NCBI GenBank assembly: GCA_002314715.1
Contig: DCGY01000041.1
Location: 1-48,339 of the forward strand
DNA: 48,339 nucleotides
Direction: 5' to 3'
From: Lachnospiraceae bacterium UBA1766
GTDB taxonomy: Bacteria; Bacillota; Clostridia; Lachnospirales; Lachnospiraceae
A program made the translations under genes and the position numbers. Each line of letters begins with the position of its first letter. Within the stretch, counting starts at the first letter, position 1. The notes under the pieces are model-generated. The model did no database searches and was not told the origin of the DNA. It worked only from the letters and a program-made list of their open reading frames with translations. Positions 1 to 8,078 of this stretch are shown here, piece after piece.

Positions 1-671
1 ATAAGGCAGGTCTTGAGGCAGCACTTAGATTAAAGGATCAGTACGGTGCAGAAGTTACCGTTATTACCATGGGTCTTCCTAAGGCAGAGGATGTTCTTCG
101 CGAGGCTATGGCTATGGGTGCTGACAAGGGAATCCTTGTTACCGATAGAGTACTTGGTGGTGCAGATACCTGGGCTACTTCTCAGACTCTTGCAGGTGCA
201 ATCCGTAACTTAGATTACGATTTAATTATTACCGGACGTCAGGCAATCGACGGAGATACCGCTCAGGTAGGTCCTCAGATTTCCGAGCATCTTGGTATTC
301 CTGTAATTTCCTACGCACAGAAGATTGAAATCGAAGGAAACAGCGTAATCGTTGAGCGTCAGTATGATGACAGATATCATGTATTAAAGGCTCAGATGCC
401 TTGTCTTGTAACTGCACTTGCTGAATTAAACGAGCCTCGTTACATGACTCCCGGCGGAATCTTCGATGCATGTGATGCAGAAATCACTGTATGGGGAAGA
501 TCAAACCTTGTAGATGTTGAAGATTCTAACCTTGGTCTTAAGGGTTCACCTACCCAGATCGCAAAGGCATCCGACAAAGTACGTAAGGGCGCAGGCGAGA
601 AGGTTACTCTTGATACCGCAGAAGCTGTTGACTACATTGTTGGTAAGTTAAAAGATAGACATGTGATTTAA
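1..671 (+). CDS. etfB: electron transfer flavoprotein subunit beta (3' part)
   Basis: The 5' end lies outside the window; the frame is open from base 3 and ends with TAA at 669-671. The visible protein is the C-terminal part of an ETF beta subunit: an alpha/beta adenine-nucleotide-binding fold with the family segments DLIITGRQAIDGDTAQVG, then PQISEHLGIP, then LVTALAELNEPRYMTP. It forms the cytoplasmic heterodimer with EtfA, which follows directly. In butyrate-producing clostridia this heterodimer, with butyryl-CoA dehydrogenase, carries out flavin-based electron bifurcation from NADH to crotonyl-CoA and ferredoxin. That specific role is inferred, because bcd would be upstream of the window. 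The gap to etfA is 73 nt with no terminator, so co-transcription is expected. Confidence 0.95.
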   Translation, partial: KAGLEAALRLKDQYGAEVTVITMGLPKAEDVLREAMAMGADKGILVTDRVLGGADTWATSQTLAGAIRNLDYDLIITGRQAIDGDTAQVGPQISEHLGIPVISYAQKIEIEGNSVIVERQYDDRYHVLKAQMPCLVTALAELNEPRYMTPGGIFDACDAEITVWGRSNLVDVEDSNLGLKGSPTQIAKASDKVRKGAGEKVTLDTAEAVDYIVGKLKDRHVI

Positions 672-744
672 TTTGCCATGGAGCTGCGAAATCGCAGTCG
701 TGGAATGTAGAATCACAACTTAATTGATATGGAGGAAAACAAAG

Positions 745-1788
745 ATGAACTTAGAAGAATATAAGGGCGTATATGTCTTTGCTCAGCAGGTAGACAATGT
801 ATTAAACAGCATCGCCTTCGAGTTGATTGGTAAAGGTAAAGACCTTGCGAATGACTTGGGTACCGATGTAACTGCTGTATTGGTTGGTAGTGACGTTAAG
901 GGCTTAGCAGATGAGCTCGCAGAGTACGGCGCTGACAGAGTAATCGTAGTAGATGATCCTGAGTGTAAGGAATACAGAACTGAGCCTTATGCACATGCAC
1001 TTGCTTCCGTAATCGAGAAGTACAAGCCTGAAATTTTCCTTGTAGGTGCAACCGCAATCGGTCGTGACTTAGGTCCTCGTGTTTCCGCAAGAATTCACAC
1101 CGGACTTACTGCAGACTGTACTCAGCTTGAAGTTGGTGATTTCCCCATCAACCCTATTCCCGGTAAGGAGCAGAAGCACAACCAGTTATTAATGACTCGT
1201 CCTGCTTTCGGTGGTAACACCATTGCTACGATCGCATGTCCTGATTTCCGTCCTCAGATGGCTACTGTACGTCCCGGCGTTATGCAGAAGCGTGAGAAGG
1301 TTGCAGGAGCAAAGGCTGTAATCGAGGAGTTCAATCCCGGATTTACACCTGACAACAAGTATGTAGAAATCTTAAAGGTTGTTAAGGCTGTATCTGATAC
1401 CGTAGATATCATGGATGCAAAGATTCTTGTATCCGGTGGTCGTGGTGTTGGTTCTGCTGAGAACTTCAAGCTTCTTGATGATCTCGCTGCAGTACTTGGC
1501 GCAACCGTTAGCTGCTCTCGTGCAGTTGTAGATGCTGGTTGGAAGTCAAAGGATTTACAGGTAGGTCAGACCGGTAAGACCGTTCGTCCTAATGTATACT
1601 TTGCAATCGGTATTTCCGGTGCTATTCAGCACTTGGCTGGTATGGAAGAGTCCGATATCATCATCGCTATCAACAAAGATGAGACCGCTCCTATCTTTGA
1701 TGTAGCTGATTACGGTATCGTAGGTGATTTGAACAAGGTTCTTCCTGCTTTGACTGAGAAGTTAAAGAGCGAACTTGCTGCAAAATAA
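745..1788 (+). CDS. etfA: electron transfer flavoprotein subunit alpha
   Basis: EtfA, about 347 aa, is the FAD-binding partner of EtfB. The N-terminal domain (about residues 1-190) has the EtfA/B fold. The C-terminal FAD domain shows the family signature: VSGGRGVGS at about residue 230, then GQTGKTVRPNVYFAIGISGAIQH and IIAINKDETAPIFDVADYGIVGD. I chose the ATG at 745 because GGAGGAAAA lies just upstream at about 731-739; an in-frame TTG at 724 would add seven residues without a ribosome binding site. It ends 26 nt before a strong terminator, so it closes the etf operon. Confidence 0.97.
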   Translation: MNLEEYKGVYVFAQQVDNVLNSIAFELIGKGKDLANDLGTDVTAVLVGSDVKGLADELAEYGADRVIVVDDPECKEYRTEPYAHALASVIEKYKPEIFLVGATAIGRDLGPRVSARIHTGLTADCTQLEVGDFPINPIPGKEQKHNQLLMTRPAFGGNTIATIACPDFRPQMATVRPGVMQKREKVAGAKAVIEEFNPGFTPDNKYVEILKVVKAVSDTVDIMDAKILVSGGRGVGSAENFKLLDDLAAVLGATVSCSRAVVDAGWKSKDLQVGQTGKTVRPNVYFAIGISGAIQHLAGMEESDIIIAINKDETAPIFDVADYGIVGDLNKVLPALTEKLKSELAAK

Positions 1789-1814
1789 TCTATTTTGTAA
1801 TAGTGAACTTGAAT

Positions 1815-1844
1815 CCCCTGAGACCCTTTGTCTCAGGGGTTTTC
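1815..1844 (+). terminator. Rho-independent terminator of the etf operon
   Basis: A perfect 10-bp GC-rich stem (CCCCTGAGAC / GTCTCAGGGG) with a 5-nt loop is followed by TTTTCT. It lies 26 nt after the etfA stop. Confidence 0.93.
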
Positions 1845-1915
1845 TATGAGTAAGAAATGCGAAGCTGTGCTTTGGGGTACAGACAGAAAACAAGCGGTGT
1901 AAGGCTTAGAGGATC

Positions 1916-2578
1916 ATGAAAAGATACATTGATTTAAACGATATTACAGACGGAAAAAAATACGGTTCCAATGATATGGTGCGGGCAGACAGCTTCGGCT
2001 GTGCCGGCTGCTCTGGCTGCTGTAAGAACTGCGAGACTATTTTGTTGGATCCATTTGATATATATGAATTGGAAAATGCCACGTCCCTGGATTTTAACGG
2101 GCTTTTGGAGAGCGCGCTGGAGCTTCAGGTAATGGATGGAGTGATTTTGCCCAAGCTTTCCATGAACGGTGAGAAGGAAGGGTGTAGCTTCTTAAATGAA
2201 GAAGGCCGCTGCAGAGTGCATGTGCATCGACCCGGCATCTGCCGATTATTTCCCTTGGCCAGGGTATATGAAGAGGGCAAAATGTATTATGTTTTGCAGA
2301 AAGACGAATGTCCGAAGGCCAGAGGAAAGGTGAAGGTATCCAAGTGGTTGGGCATCGAGCGGTTGGAGGAATATGAAACCTTTGTGCTTCAGTGGCATTA
2401 TTTTCTGAATGCTCTGGAGAAGAAGCTGGAAAAGCTTTCAACCGAAGAGAAGAAAGATTTGAATATGCGATTTTTGAAGGCGTTTTATCTGACAGAATTC
2501 CGGAGGGAGAAGGATATTTTTGAACAGATTGCCAAACGCATGGAAGTATTTCGAAAAAGAGAAGCTTTTGAAGAATAA
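1916..2578 (+). CDS. YkgJ-type CxxCxxCC metal-cluster protein
   Basis: A 220-aa cytoplasmic protein of the YkgJ / UPF0153 (zinc- or iron-chelating) family. The cysteine cluster near residue 31 reads CAGCSGCCKNC, and the second family motif is visible as CRVHVHRPGICRLFPL at about residues 102-117. Such proteins bind a metal or Fe-S cluster; their substrates are mostly unknown. The C-terminal half (about 150-220) is charged and predicted helical. The ATG at 1916 follows GAGGATC, which gives a close but acceptable ribosome binding site. The gene stands alone between the etf terminator and the next promoter; I did not find a clear promoter in 1845-1915. Confidence 0.85.
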   Translation: MKRYIDLNDITDGKKYGSNDMVRADSFGCAGCSGCCKNCETILLDPFDIYELENATSLDFNGLLESALELQVMDGVILPKLSMNGEKEGCSFLNEEGRCRVHVHRPGICRLFPLARVYEEGKMYYVLQKDECPKARGKVKVSKWLGIERLEEYETFVLQWHYFLNALEKKLEKLSTEEKKDLNMRFLKAFYLTEFRREKDIFEQIAKRMEVFRKREAFEE

Positions 2579-2619
2579 TCGTGGATATTGTGGTTCGATA
2601 AGAAGCATAACACAATAGA

Positions 2620-2648
2620 TTGACGAGTGTATAAAAAAGGTTTACAAT
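2620..2648 (+). promoter_or_regulatory. sigma-A type promoter of the surface-modification operon
   Basis: TTGACG (2620-2625), a 17-nt spacer and TACAAT (2643-2648) give a near-consensus promoter with a predicted start near 2655. It lies 50 nt upstream of the first gene of the eight-gene run at 2699-10143. Confidence 0.8.
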
Positions 2649-2698
2649 ATATTGGTTTAGAATAATCTGCCAAAAGATAAAGAAAAGAGGAAAGAAAC

Positions 2699-3940
2699 GT
2701 GGCTATGACAAGACGTGAGGCCAGATTGAGAAGACGCAGAAAACGCATGATAAAAAGAATTCTTGCGTATCTGGTTTTGTTATGCATCGTTGTTGGAATT
2801 TTATATATCGGCGCGAAATTGTTGCTTGGAAATCAGGTGTACAAGGAATATAAAGTGGAGGCCGGAAGTACCGTAGAGGCTTCCGATTTGTTTAAAAAGG
2901 AGAACCCGGGGGCACTCTTTACGGAGAACAGCGGCACCATTGATACACACAAACCGGGAACCTATCCCGTAAAGGTTACCAACGGCAAGCGGGTTTATAA
3001 GTGTGATGTAAAAGTCGTGGATACGGTGGCACCTACCGCCAAGACCATTCCCGTGAAATTAAAATGGGGTGAGACCTGTAGCGCGGAAGAAATGGTAACA
3101 GAGGTTGTGGATGCAACCGAAGTACGAATTATGTTTAAAAATGAGCCGGATTTCCAAAAAGAGGGAGCACAGCAGGTTTCCGTTTTGATCTCCGATCAGG
3201 GGAACAATGTCAGCGAGTTATATGCGGAATTGACGATTTTGCCTAAGGATACGGAACCGCCTGTGATTGAAGGTGCCAGAGATTTGGAATTCACCATGGG
3301 AAGTACGGCGACCTATCGAAAAGATATTGTATTAACCGATAATTCCGGGGACGAGGTGGAGCTGGAAATTGATTCTACGCAGGTAATCTTAGATCAGGAG
3401 GGCGCATATCCTCTGACCTATACGGCTACCGATGCTTCCGGAAATTCCTCTTCCGTAACCGTAACCGTTTATATCAGCCCGGAATCCTACAGTGTATCCG
3501 AAGTTTATGCTTTGGCGGATAAAGTAATTGCCGATATTATCACCGAAGATATGACCGGTTATGATAAGATTTGGGCGATTTTCCAGTACATTCGCAAGAA
3601 CGTGGGATATATTAACCATTCCGAAAAGATTAACTGGGTACAGGGTGCCTATGAAGGCCTTGTAAACAAGCAGGGAGACTGCTATGTATATGCCTGCATT
3701 TCCAAAGTGCTTTTGGACAGAGCCGGCATCAAAAATATGGATATTGAGAAAATTCCTGCCAAGTCACAGCATTTCTGGAATTTGGTGGACATCGGGGAAG
3801 GCTGGTATCACTTTGACACCACGCCTCGTGTGGATCATCCGACGATTTTCTATTGGGACGATGCCACCTTGATGGAATATTCCCAGAAGCATAATCTTTC
3901 TCATAATTACGATCATGATTGTTATCCAAAGGTTCAGTAA
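2699..3940 (+). CDS. membrane-anchored transglutaminase-like protein with Ig-like repeats
   Basis: A 413-aa protein with an Arg/Lys-rich N-terminus and one membrane segment at about residues 20-42, so the bulk is extracytoplasmic. Residues about 50-260 form three bacterial Ig-like (DUF5011/HYR-type) repeats, each beginning or ending with the D-T-x-x-P-x pattern. Residues about 290-400 are a transglutaminase-like (papain-fold) domain with a visible triad: Cys328 in QGDCYVYAC, His358 in QHFWN and Asp373 in HFDTTP. The GTG at 2699 has GAGGAAAG at a normal distance; an ATG two codons later is the alternative. It heads an operon with Dlt-like genes, which suggests a cell-wall peptide or surface-polymer substrate. 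The substrate itself is unknown, and an amidase or peptidase role is as likely as cross-linking. Confidence 0.85.
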   Translation: MAMTRREARLRRRRKRMIKRILAYLVLLCIVVGILYIGAKLLLGNQVYKEYKVEAGSTVEASDLFKKENPGALFTENSGTIDTHKPGTYPVKVTNGKRVYKCDVKVVDTVAPTAKTIPVKLKWGETCSAEEMVTEVVDATEVRIMFKNEPDFQKEGAQQVSVLISDQGNNVSELYAELTILPKDTEPPVIEGARDLEFTMGSTATYRKDIVLTDNSGDEVELEIDSTQVILDQEGAYPLTYTATDASGNSSSVTVTVYISPESYSVSEVYALADKVIADIITEDMTGYDKIWAIFQYIRKNVGYINHSEKINWVQGAYEGLVNKQGDCYVYACISKVLLDRAGIKNMDIEKIPAKSQHFWNLVDIGEGWYHFDTTPRVDHPTIFYWDDATLMEYSQKHNLSHNYDHDCYPKVQ

Positions 3941-3977
3941 GGAAAGAGAGAATCAAAAACCTTAAGGAGCGTAAAGG

Positions 3978-4694
3978 ATGAAGAAGTTAGGAATTATCGG
4001 CGGATTGGGGCCTATGGCTACGGTTTATTTCCTCCAACTGATTACCCAGATGAGTGAAGCGACGGTGGATCAGGAGCACATGGAGATTTTGCTGCACAGT
4101 AAGCCCTCCATTCCCGACAGAACCCGTTATATTTTGGGACTAAGTCAGGAGAATCCGGTAAACGATATGATTGCCATCGGCAAAGAATTAAAGAACCGGG
4201 GAGCGGAAGTAATCGCCATTCCCTGTATTACCGCCCATTATTTCCACAATCAGATGGAAGATGAAATTCAGGTTCCGGTATTGCATGCCATTCAGGATAC
4301 CTGTCGTTATCTGAAGGAGCGTGGAATTACAGCGGCGGGAATAATGGCCACAGACGGTACGGTGCAAAGCAAACTGTTCCAGACGGAAATGGAAGCCCAG
4401 GGGATTCGCCCCGTAGTTCCCGGAAAAGAGGGACAGGCCAAGGTGATGGATTTGATTTATAACCAGGTCAAAAAGGGAAAAACCGGAGACCTTTCCATGT
4501 TGGAGGAGGTGGCTTTGGAGTTAAAAAACCAAGGCGCACAGGTTTATTTACTTGGTTGTACCGAGCTGTCTTTGCTAAAAAGAGACTACCCATTGCCTGC
4601 AGGCTATTTGGATGTGATGGAAGTGCTTGCCCGTCAGGCAGTTTTGGAATGCGGTCAATTCCGCAGGGAATATGAAGAATTAATAACGAAATAA
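3978..4694 (+). CDS. amino-acid racemase, aspartate/glutamate racemase family
   Basis: A 238-aa cofactor-independent racemase of the Asp/Glu/hydantoin racemase superfamily. The N-terminal signature LGIIGGLGPMAT is typical of RacD/YgeA members. The two catalytic cysteines are visible: Cys83 in IPCITAHYF and Cys194 in LGCTELSLL. The residue after the first Cys is Ile, where the family usually has Asn (CNTAH), which may change substrate preference. The likely reaction is L/D interconversion of aspartate, glutamate or a related amino acid in the cytoplasm. AAGGAG lies about 9 nt before the ATG. It sits 37 nt after the transglutaminase gene and 17 nt before the amino-acid-adenylating enzyme, so it plausibly supplies a D-amino acid to that enzyme; this link is an inference from position. 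Confidence 0.86.
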   Translation: MKKLGIIGGLGPMATVYFLQLITQMSEATVDQEHMEILLHSKPSIPDRTRYILGLSQENPVNDMIAIGKELKNRGAEVIAIPCITAHYFHNQMEDEIQVPVLHAIQDTCRYLKERGITAAGIMATDGTVQSKLFQTEMEAQGIRPVVPGKEGQAKVMDLIYNQVKKGKTGDLSMLEEVALELKNQGAQVYLLGCTELSLLKRDYPLPAGYLDVMEVLARQAVLECGQFRREYEELITK

Positions 4695-4711
4695 CAGAGG
4701 ATGGACGAACC

Positions 4712-6217
4712 ATGCAAAACAATGTATTGGATTATTTTGAAAATTCCATAAATCGTGTGCCGGACAAGATTGCCTTTTCCAACGGCACCGATTCCTTGAC
4801 CTTTCGACAGGTGTATGACCAGAGTAATTCCATCGGAACCTGGTTACACCAAAAAGGCATTTACAAACAGCCGGTAGTGGTATTTATGAACAAGCATCCA
4901 AAGGAGATTACCGCTTTCTTTGGTGTCATTCGCGGTGGCTGCTTCTATGTACCCATTGATGAGGAGATGCCCAGAATCCGTATTGATTTGATTTTGGACA
5001 ACCTAAAGCCCGGATTGATTATCTGCGATGCGCAGACCAAGGGAATTGCGGAAACCTTTACCGCTTTTCACGGAGAACTGGCCTTGTATGATGATATCTG
5101 CAATTCCAAGGCAGATGAGGCGGCACTTGGGGAAATTCATGACAAGACACTGGATACCGATCCGATTTATGTGGTGTTTACTTCCGGTTCTACGGGAATT
5201 CCAAAGGGAGTTGTGGCAAACCATCGTTCCGTATTGGATTACATTGCGCAGCTTTCCGACGTGTTGGAATTTAACGAGCAGACGGTGTTTGGTAATCAGA
5301 CCCCGCTCTACTTTGATGCCTGCCTAAAGGAGCTTTATCCGACGCTGAAATTCGGCGCTACCACCTATCTGATTCCCAAGGAGCTTTTCAGTATTCCGGT
5401 GAAGCTGGTAGAGTTTATGAACGAGCATGAAATCAATACCATTTGCTGGGTAGTGTCTGCGCTGACCATGATTTCTGCATTTAACACCTTCAAAACCGTG
5501 GTGCCCAAGTATTTGAACAATATTGCCTTCGGAAGCGAAGTGTTCCCCATTAAGCAGTACAAGCGCTGGAAGGAAGTGCTTCCGGATGCCAGATTTACCA
5601 ATTTGTACGGTCCTACCGAGGGTACCGGAATGTGCTGCTATTACAAGCTTCTTCGCGATTTCGAGGAAGGAGAGGCAATCCCCATCGGTCAGCCTTTCTT
5701 TAACACCGAAATTCTGCTATTGACGGAGGAGAACAAGCCTGCGGCAGACGGAGAAGTTGGAGAGATTTGTATTCGCGGAACGTCCCTTACCATGGGCTAT
5801 TACAATAATTTCGAGAAGACCAATGAGGTGTTTGTACAAAACCCCTTGAATACGGCTTATCCCGAGCTGATTTATCGCACCGGTGATCTGGGTAAGAAAA
5901 ATGCCTATGGCGAGCTGGTATTTGTATCCCGCAAGGATTATCAGATTAAGCATATGGGTCATCGAATCGAGCTGGGCGAAATCGAAGCGAATGTAAATAT
6001 GCAGGAGGAAATCAAGATTTCCGGATGTGTTTACGATGATGTAAAGGGCAAAATCGTGCTCTATTACGTGGGCGAGATTGAGGAGAAGGATTTGATGGTG
6101 AAATTAAAGGACAGCCTTCCCCGTTATATGCTTCCCAACATGATTCATAAACTGGATGCCATGCCTTTTACCGCCAACGGTAAAATCGATCGCGTGACAT
6201 TGAAAAAGAATATTTAA
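4712..6217 (+). CDS. DltA-like amino-acid adenylating enzyme
   Basis: A 501-aa single-module adenylation enzyme of the AMP-binding superfamily, close in length to D-alanine--carrier ligase DltA. It shows the P-loop TSGSTGIPKG at about residue 154, the A4-type motif FDAC (Asp202, which in amino-acid activators contacts the substrate amino group), NLYGPTEGT at about 300, YRTGDLG and the C-terminal ANGKIDR with its catalytic Lys. It should form an aminoacyl-adenylate and transfer it to the carrier protein encoded next. Against the Bacillus DltA sequence as I recall it, the segment FCGEVLP, whose Cys enforces D-Ala selectivity, reads FGSEVFP here, with Gly274 in place of Cys. Substrate may therefore differ from D-Ala. 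It is in an operon with a racemase, carrier, MBOAT and SGNH protein. Confidence 0.88.
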   Translation: MQNNVLDYFENSINRVPDKIAFSNGTDSLTFRQVYDQSNSIGTWLHQKGIYKQPVVVFMNKHPKEITAFFGVIRGGCFYVPIDEEMPRIRIDLILDNLKPGLIICDAQTKGIAETFTAFHGELALYDDICNSKADEAALGEIHDKTLDTDPIYVVFTSGSTGIPKGVVANHRSVLDYIAQLSDVLEFNEQTVFGNQTPLYFDACLKELYPTLKFGATTYLIPKELFSIPVKLVEFMNEHEINTICWVVSALTMISAFNTFKTVVPKYLNNIAFGSEVFPIKQYKRWKEVLPDARFTNLYGPTEGTGMCCYYKLLRDFEEGEAIPIGQPFFNTEILLLTEENKPAADGEVGEICIRGTSLTMGYYNNFEKTNEVFVQNPLNTAYPELIYRTGDLGKKNAYGELVFVSRKDYQIKHMGHRIELGEIEANVNMQEEIKISGCVYDDVKGKIVLYYVGEIEEKDLMVKLKDSLPRYMLPNMIHKLDAMPFTANGKIDRVTLKKNI

Positions 6218-6240
6218 GTGAAAAATAAAGGAGAAAAAAC

Positions 6241-6471
6241 ATGGAACAATTATTAGAGATTTTAAGTGACTTACATCCCGAAGTGGATTTTGAAACAGAG
6301 GACCATTTGATTGACGATAAGATTTTGGATTCCTTTGATATTATTTCCATCATTTCCGAAATCGCAGAGCAGTACGATGTTACCATTTCCGCAGAGCATA
6401 TCATTCCCGAGAATTTTAACTCTGCAGAGGCATTGTATGATTTGATCGAAAGATTGGAAGATGAGGAATAA
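6241..6471 (+). CDS. DltC-like carrier protein
   Basis: A 76-aa acidic acyl/peptidyl-carrier-type protein. The phosphopantetheine attachment site is Ser31 in LDSFDII, the same position and style as DltC (LDSxxxx). It would carry the amino acid activated by the preceding enzyme as a thioester and present it to the membrane acyltransferase. AAAGGAG precedes the ATG at a normal distance. It lies 23 nt after the adenylation gene and 2 nt before the MBOAT gene, a tight translationally coupled arrangement. Confidence 0.88.
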   Translation: MEQLLEILSDLHPEVDFETEDHLIDDKILDSFDIISIISEIAEQYDVTISAEHIIPENFNSAEALYDLIERLEDEE

Positions 6472-6473
6472 GG

Positions 6474-8063
6474 ATGCTTTTTACATCGTATAGCTTTATG
6501 GGCTTTTTGTTGGTACTGTTTTGTCTGTACTACATAATTCCCGCCAAACATCAATGGAAGCTCCTTCTTCTGGCCAGCTATATATTCTATTTCCTGGCGA
6601 AACCGATCTATTTGATTTATATCCTGGTAACCACGGTCAGCACCTGGTTTGCGGGAATTCAAATCGATAAGGTACAAAATACACAAAAGGCATATTTGGC
6701 AGAACATAAGGCAGACCTGGACAAGGAGACCAAGAAGCAGTACAAGGCCTCTATGAAAAAGAAAACCTGGCACTGGTTGCTGGCCTGTCTTTTGTTTAAT
6801 TTGGGAATCCTGGCGGTGGTAAAATATACCAACTTTACGATTTCCAATATCAATTCCCTGGTACAGCTCTTTGGAGGAAAACCCCTTAGTTTTATCAATA
6901 TCATTGTTCCGCTGGGCATTTCCTTTTATACCTTTCAGGCCATGGGTTATATCATTGATGTATACCGTGGTACCTCCAAGGCACAGACGAATCCTTTCCG
7001 ATTTGCCTTGTTTGTATCCTTCTTTCCCCAGCTTGTACAGGGACCAATCAGCCGCTATGGAGATTTGCATGAGTCCTTGTTTGCAGAGCATTCCTTTGAT
7101 GGCAAAAATGTAGCGTTTGGTCTTCAGAGAATTCTCTGGGGTTATTTCAAAAAGATGGTTATTGCGGACCGTATGCTAATCGGTGTCAATACACTGATTC
7201 AGAATCCGGACCGGTACAGCGGAGCCTATGCTTTTGCGGGCATGCTGTTTTATGCGCTGGAGCTGTATGCAGACTTTACCGGTGGCATTGATATTACCAT
7301 CGGTGTGGCGCAGGTACTTGGAGTAAAGGTGACGGAGAACTTTAATCGTCCCTATTTTTCAAAGAATATCAAAGAATACTGGAACCGTTGGCATATTACC
7401 ATGGGTTCCTGGTTTACCGATTATATTTTCTATCCCATATCCGTTTGCAAGCCGATGCTAAAGCTTTCCAAGCACTCCAGAAGTCTTTTGGGAGAGAGCA
7501 TCGGAAAAAGAGTACCGATTTATCTTTCTTCCTTTATCGTGTGGTTTACCACTGGTATCTGGCATGGAGCCAGCTGGAACTTTATCGTATGGGGTCTGGG
7601 CAACTGGGTGGTGATTATGGTATCCCAGGAATTGGAGCCCTTGTATGCCAAGTTCCATAATCGCTTTGCTGTAAAGGATAAATTCGGATTCCGCCTGTTT
7701 CAGGTGATTCGAACCATACTTCTTATGAGCAGTCTTCGTATGTTTGACTGTTATCGGGATGTACCCCTTACCTTCCGCATGTTTGGAAGCATCTTTACCA
7801 AGTTTAACTGGAATGTACTTTGGGACGGTTCCCTGTTAAATATTGGTCTTTCCGCGTTGGATTACGGTATCCTTTCGGCAGGCGTTGTGCTGTTGACCAC
7901 CGTAAGCCTGGTACAAAGAACCGGTAGCGTACGGGAAAAAATTCATAAGAAGCCTTACTGGCTAAGAGCCGCAGTGTGGTATGGCCTGTTCCTTTGCGTC
8001 CTATTGATGGGAGCATACGGAATCGGTTATGATGCAAGCCAGTTTATTTACAATCAGTTCTAG
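6474..8063 (+). CDS. MBOAT O-acyltransferase (AlgI/DltB type)
   Basis: A 529-aa polytopic membrane protein of the membrane-bound O-acyltransferase family. The N-terminus (MLFTSYSFMGFLLVL) is typical of AlgI-like members. The conserved catalytic region TGIWHGASWNFIVWG holds His364. The length is nearer to AlgI (about 470-530 aa) than to classical DltB (about 400 aa). In Dlt-like pathways this protein takes the thioester-bound group from the carrier protein and moves it across the membrane to an extracellular acceptor. Here it sits 2 nt after the carrier gene, which makes amino-acyl transfer more likely than the acetyl transfer done by AlgI; that is an inference from context. Confidence 0.92.
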   Translation: MLFTSYSFMGFLLVLFCLYYIIPAKHQWKLLLLASYIFYFLAKPIYLIYILVTTVSTWFAGIQIDKVQNTQKAYLAEHKADLDKETKKQYKASMKKKTWHWLLACLLFNLGILAVVKYTNFTISNINSLVQLFGGKPLSFINIIVPLGISFYTFQAMGYIIDVYRGTSKAQTNPFRFALFVSFFPQLVQGPISRYGDLHESLFAEHSFDGKNVAFGLQRILWGYFKKMVIADRMLIGVNTLIQNPDRYSGAYAFAGMLFYALELYADFTGGIDITIGVAQVLGVKVTENFNRPYFSKNIKEYWNRWHITMGSWFTDYIFYPISVCKPMLKLSKHSRSLLGESIGKRVPIYLSSFIVWFTTGIWHGASWNFIVWGLGNWVVIMVSQELEPLYAKFHNRFAVKDKFGFRLFQVIRTILLMSSLRMFDCYRDVPLTFRMFGSIFTKFNWNVLWDGSLLNIGLSALDYGILSAGVVLLTTVSLVQRTGSVREKIHKKPYWLRAAVWYGLFLCVLLMGAYGIGYDASQFIYNQF

Positions 8064-8078
8064 GATTAAGGTAAGAAA

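Noticed and set aside
724..744. TTG start extending etfA upstream
   Set aside because: GGAGGAAAA lies inside the extension and serves the ATG at 745.
6168..7091. 307-codon minus-strand ORF opposite the carrier and MBOAT genes
   Set aside because: It is antisense to two well-supported genes; the protein has no recognisable motif and is a shadow frame.
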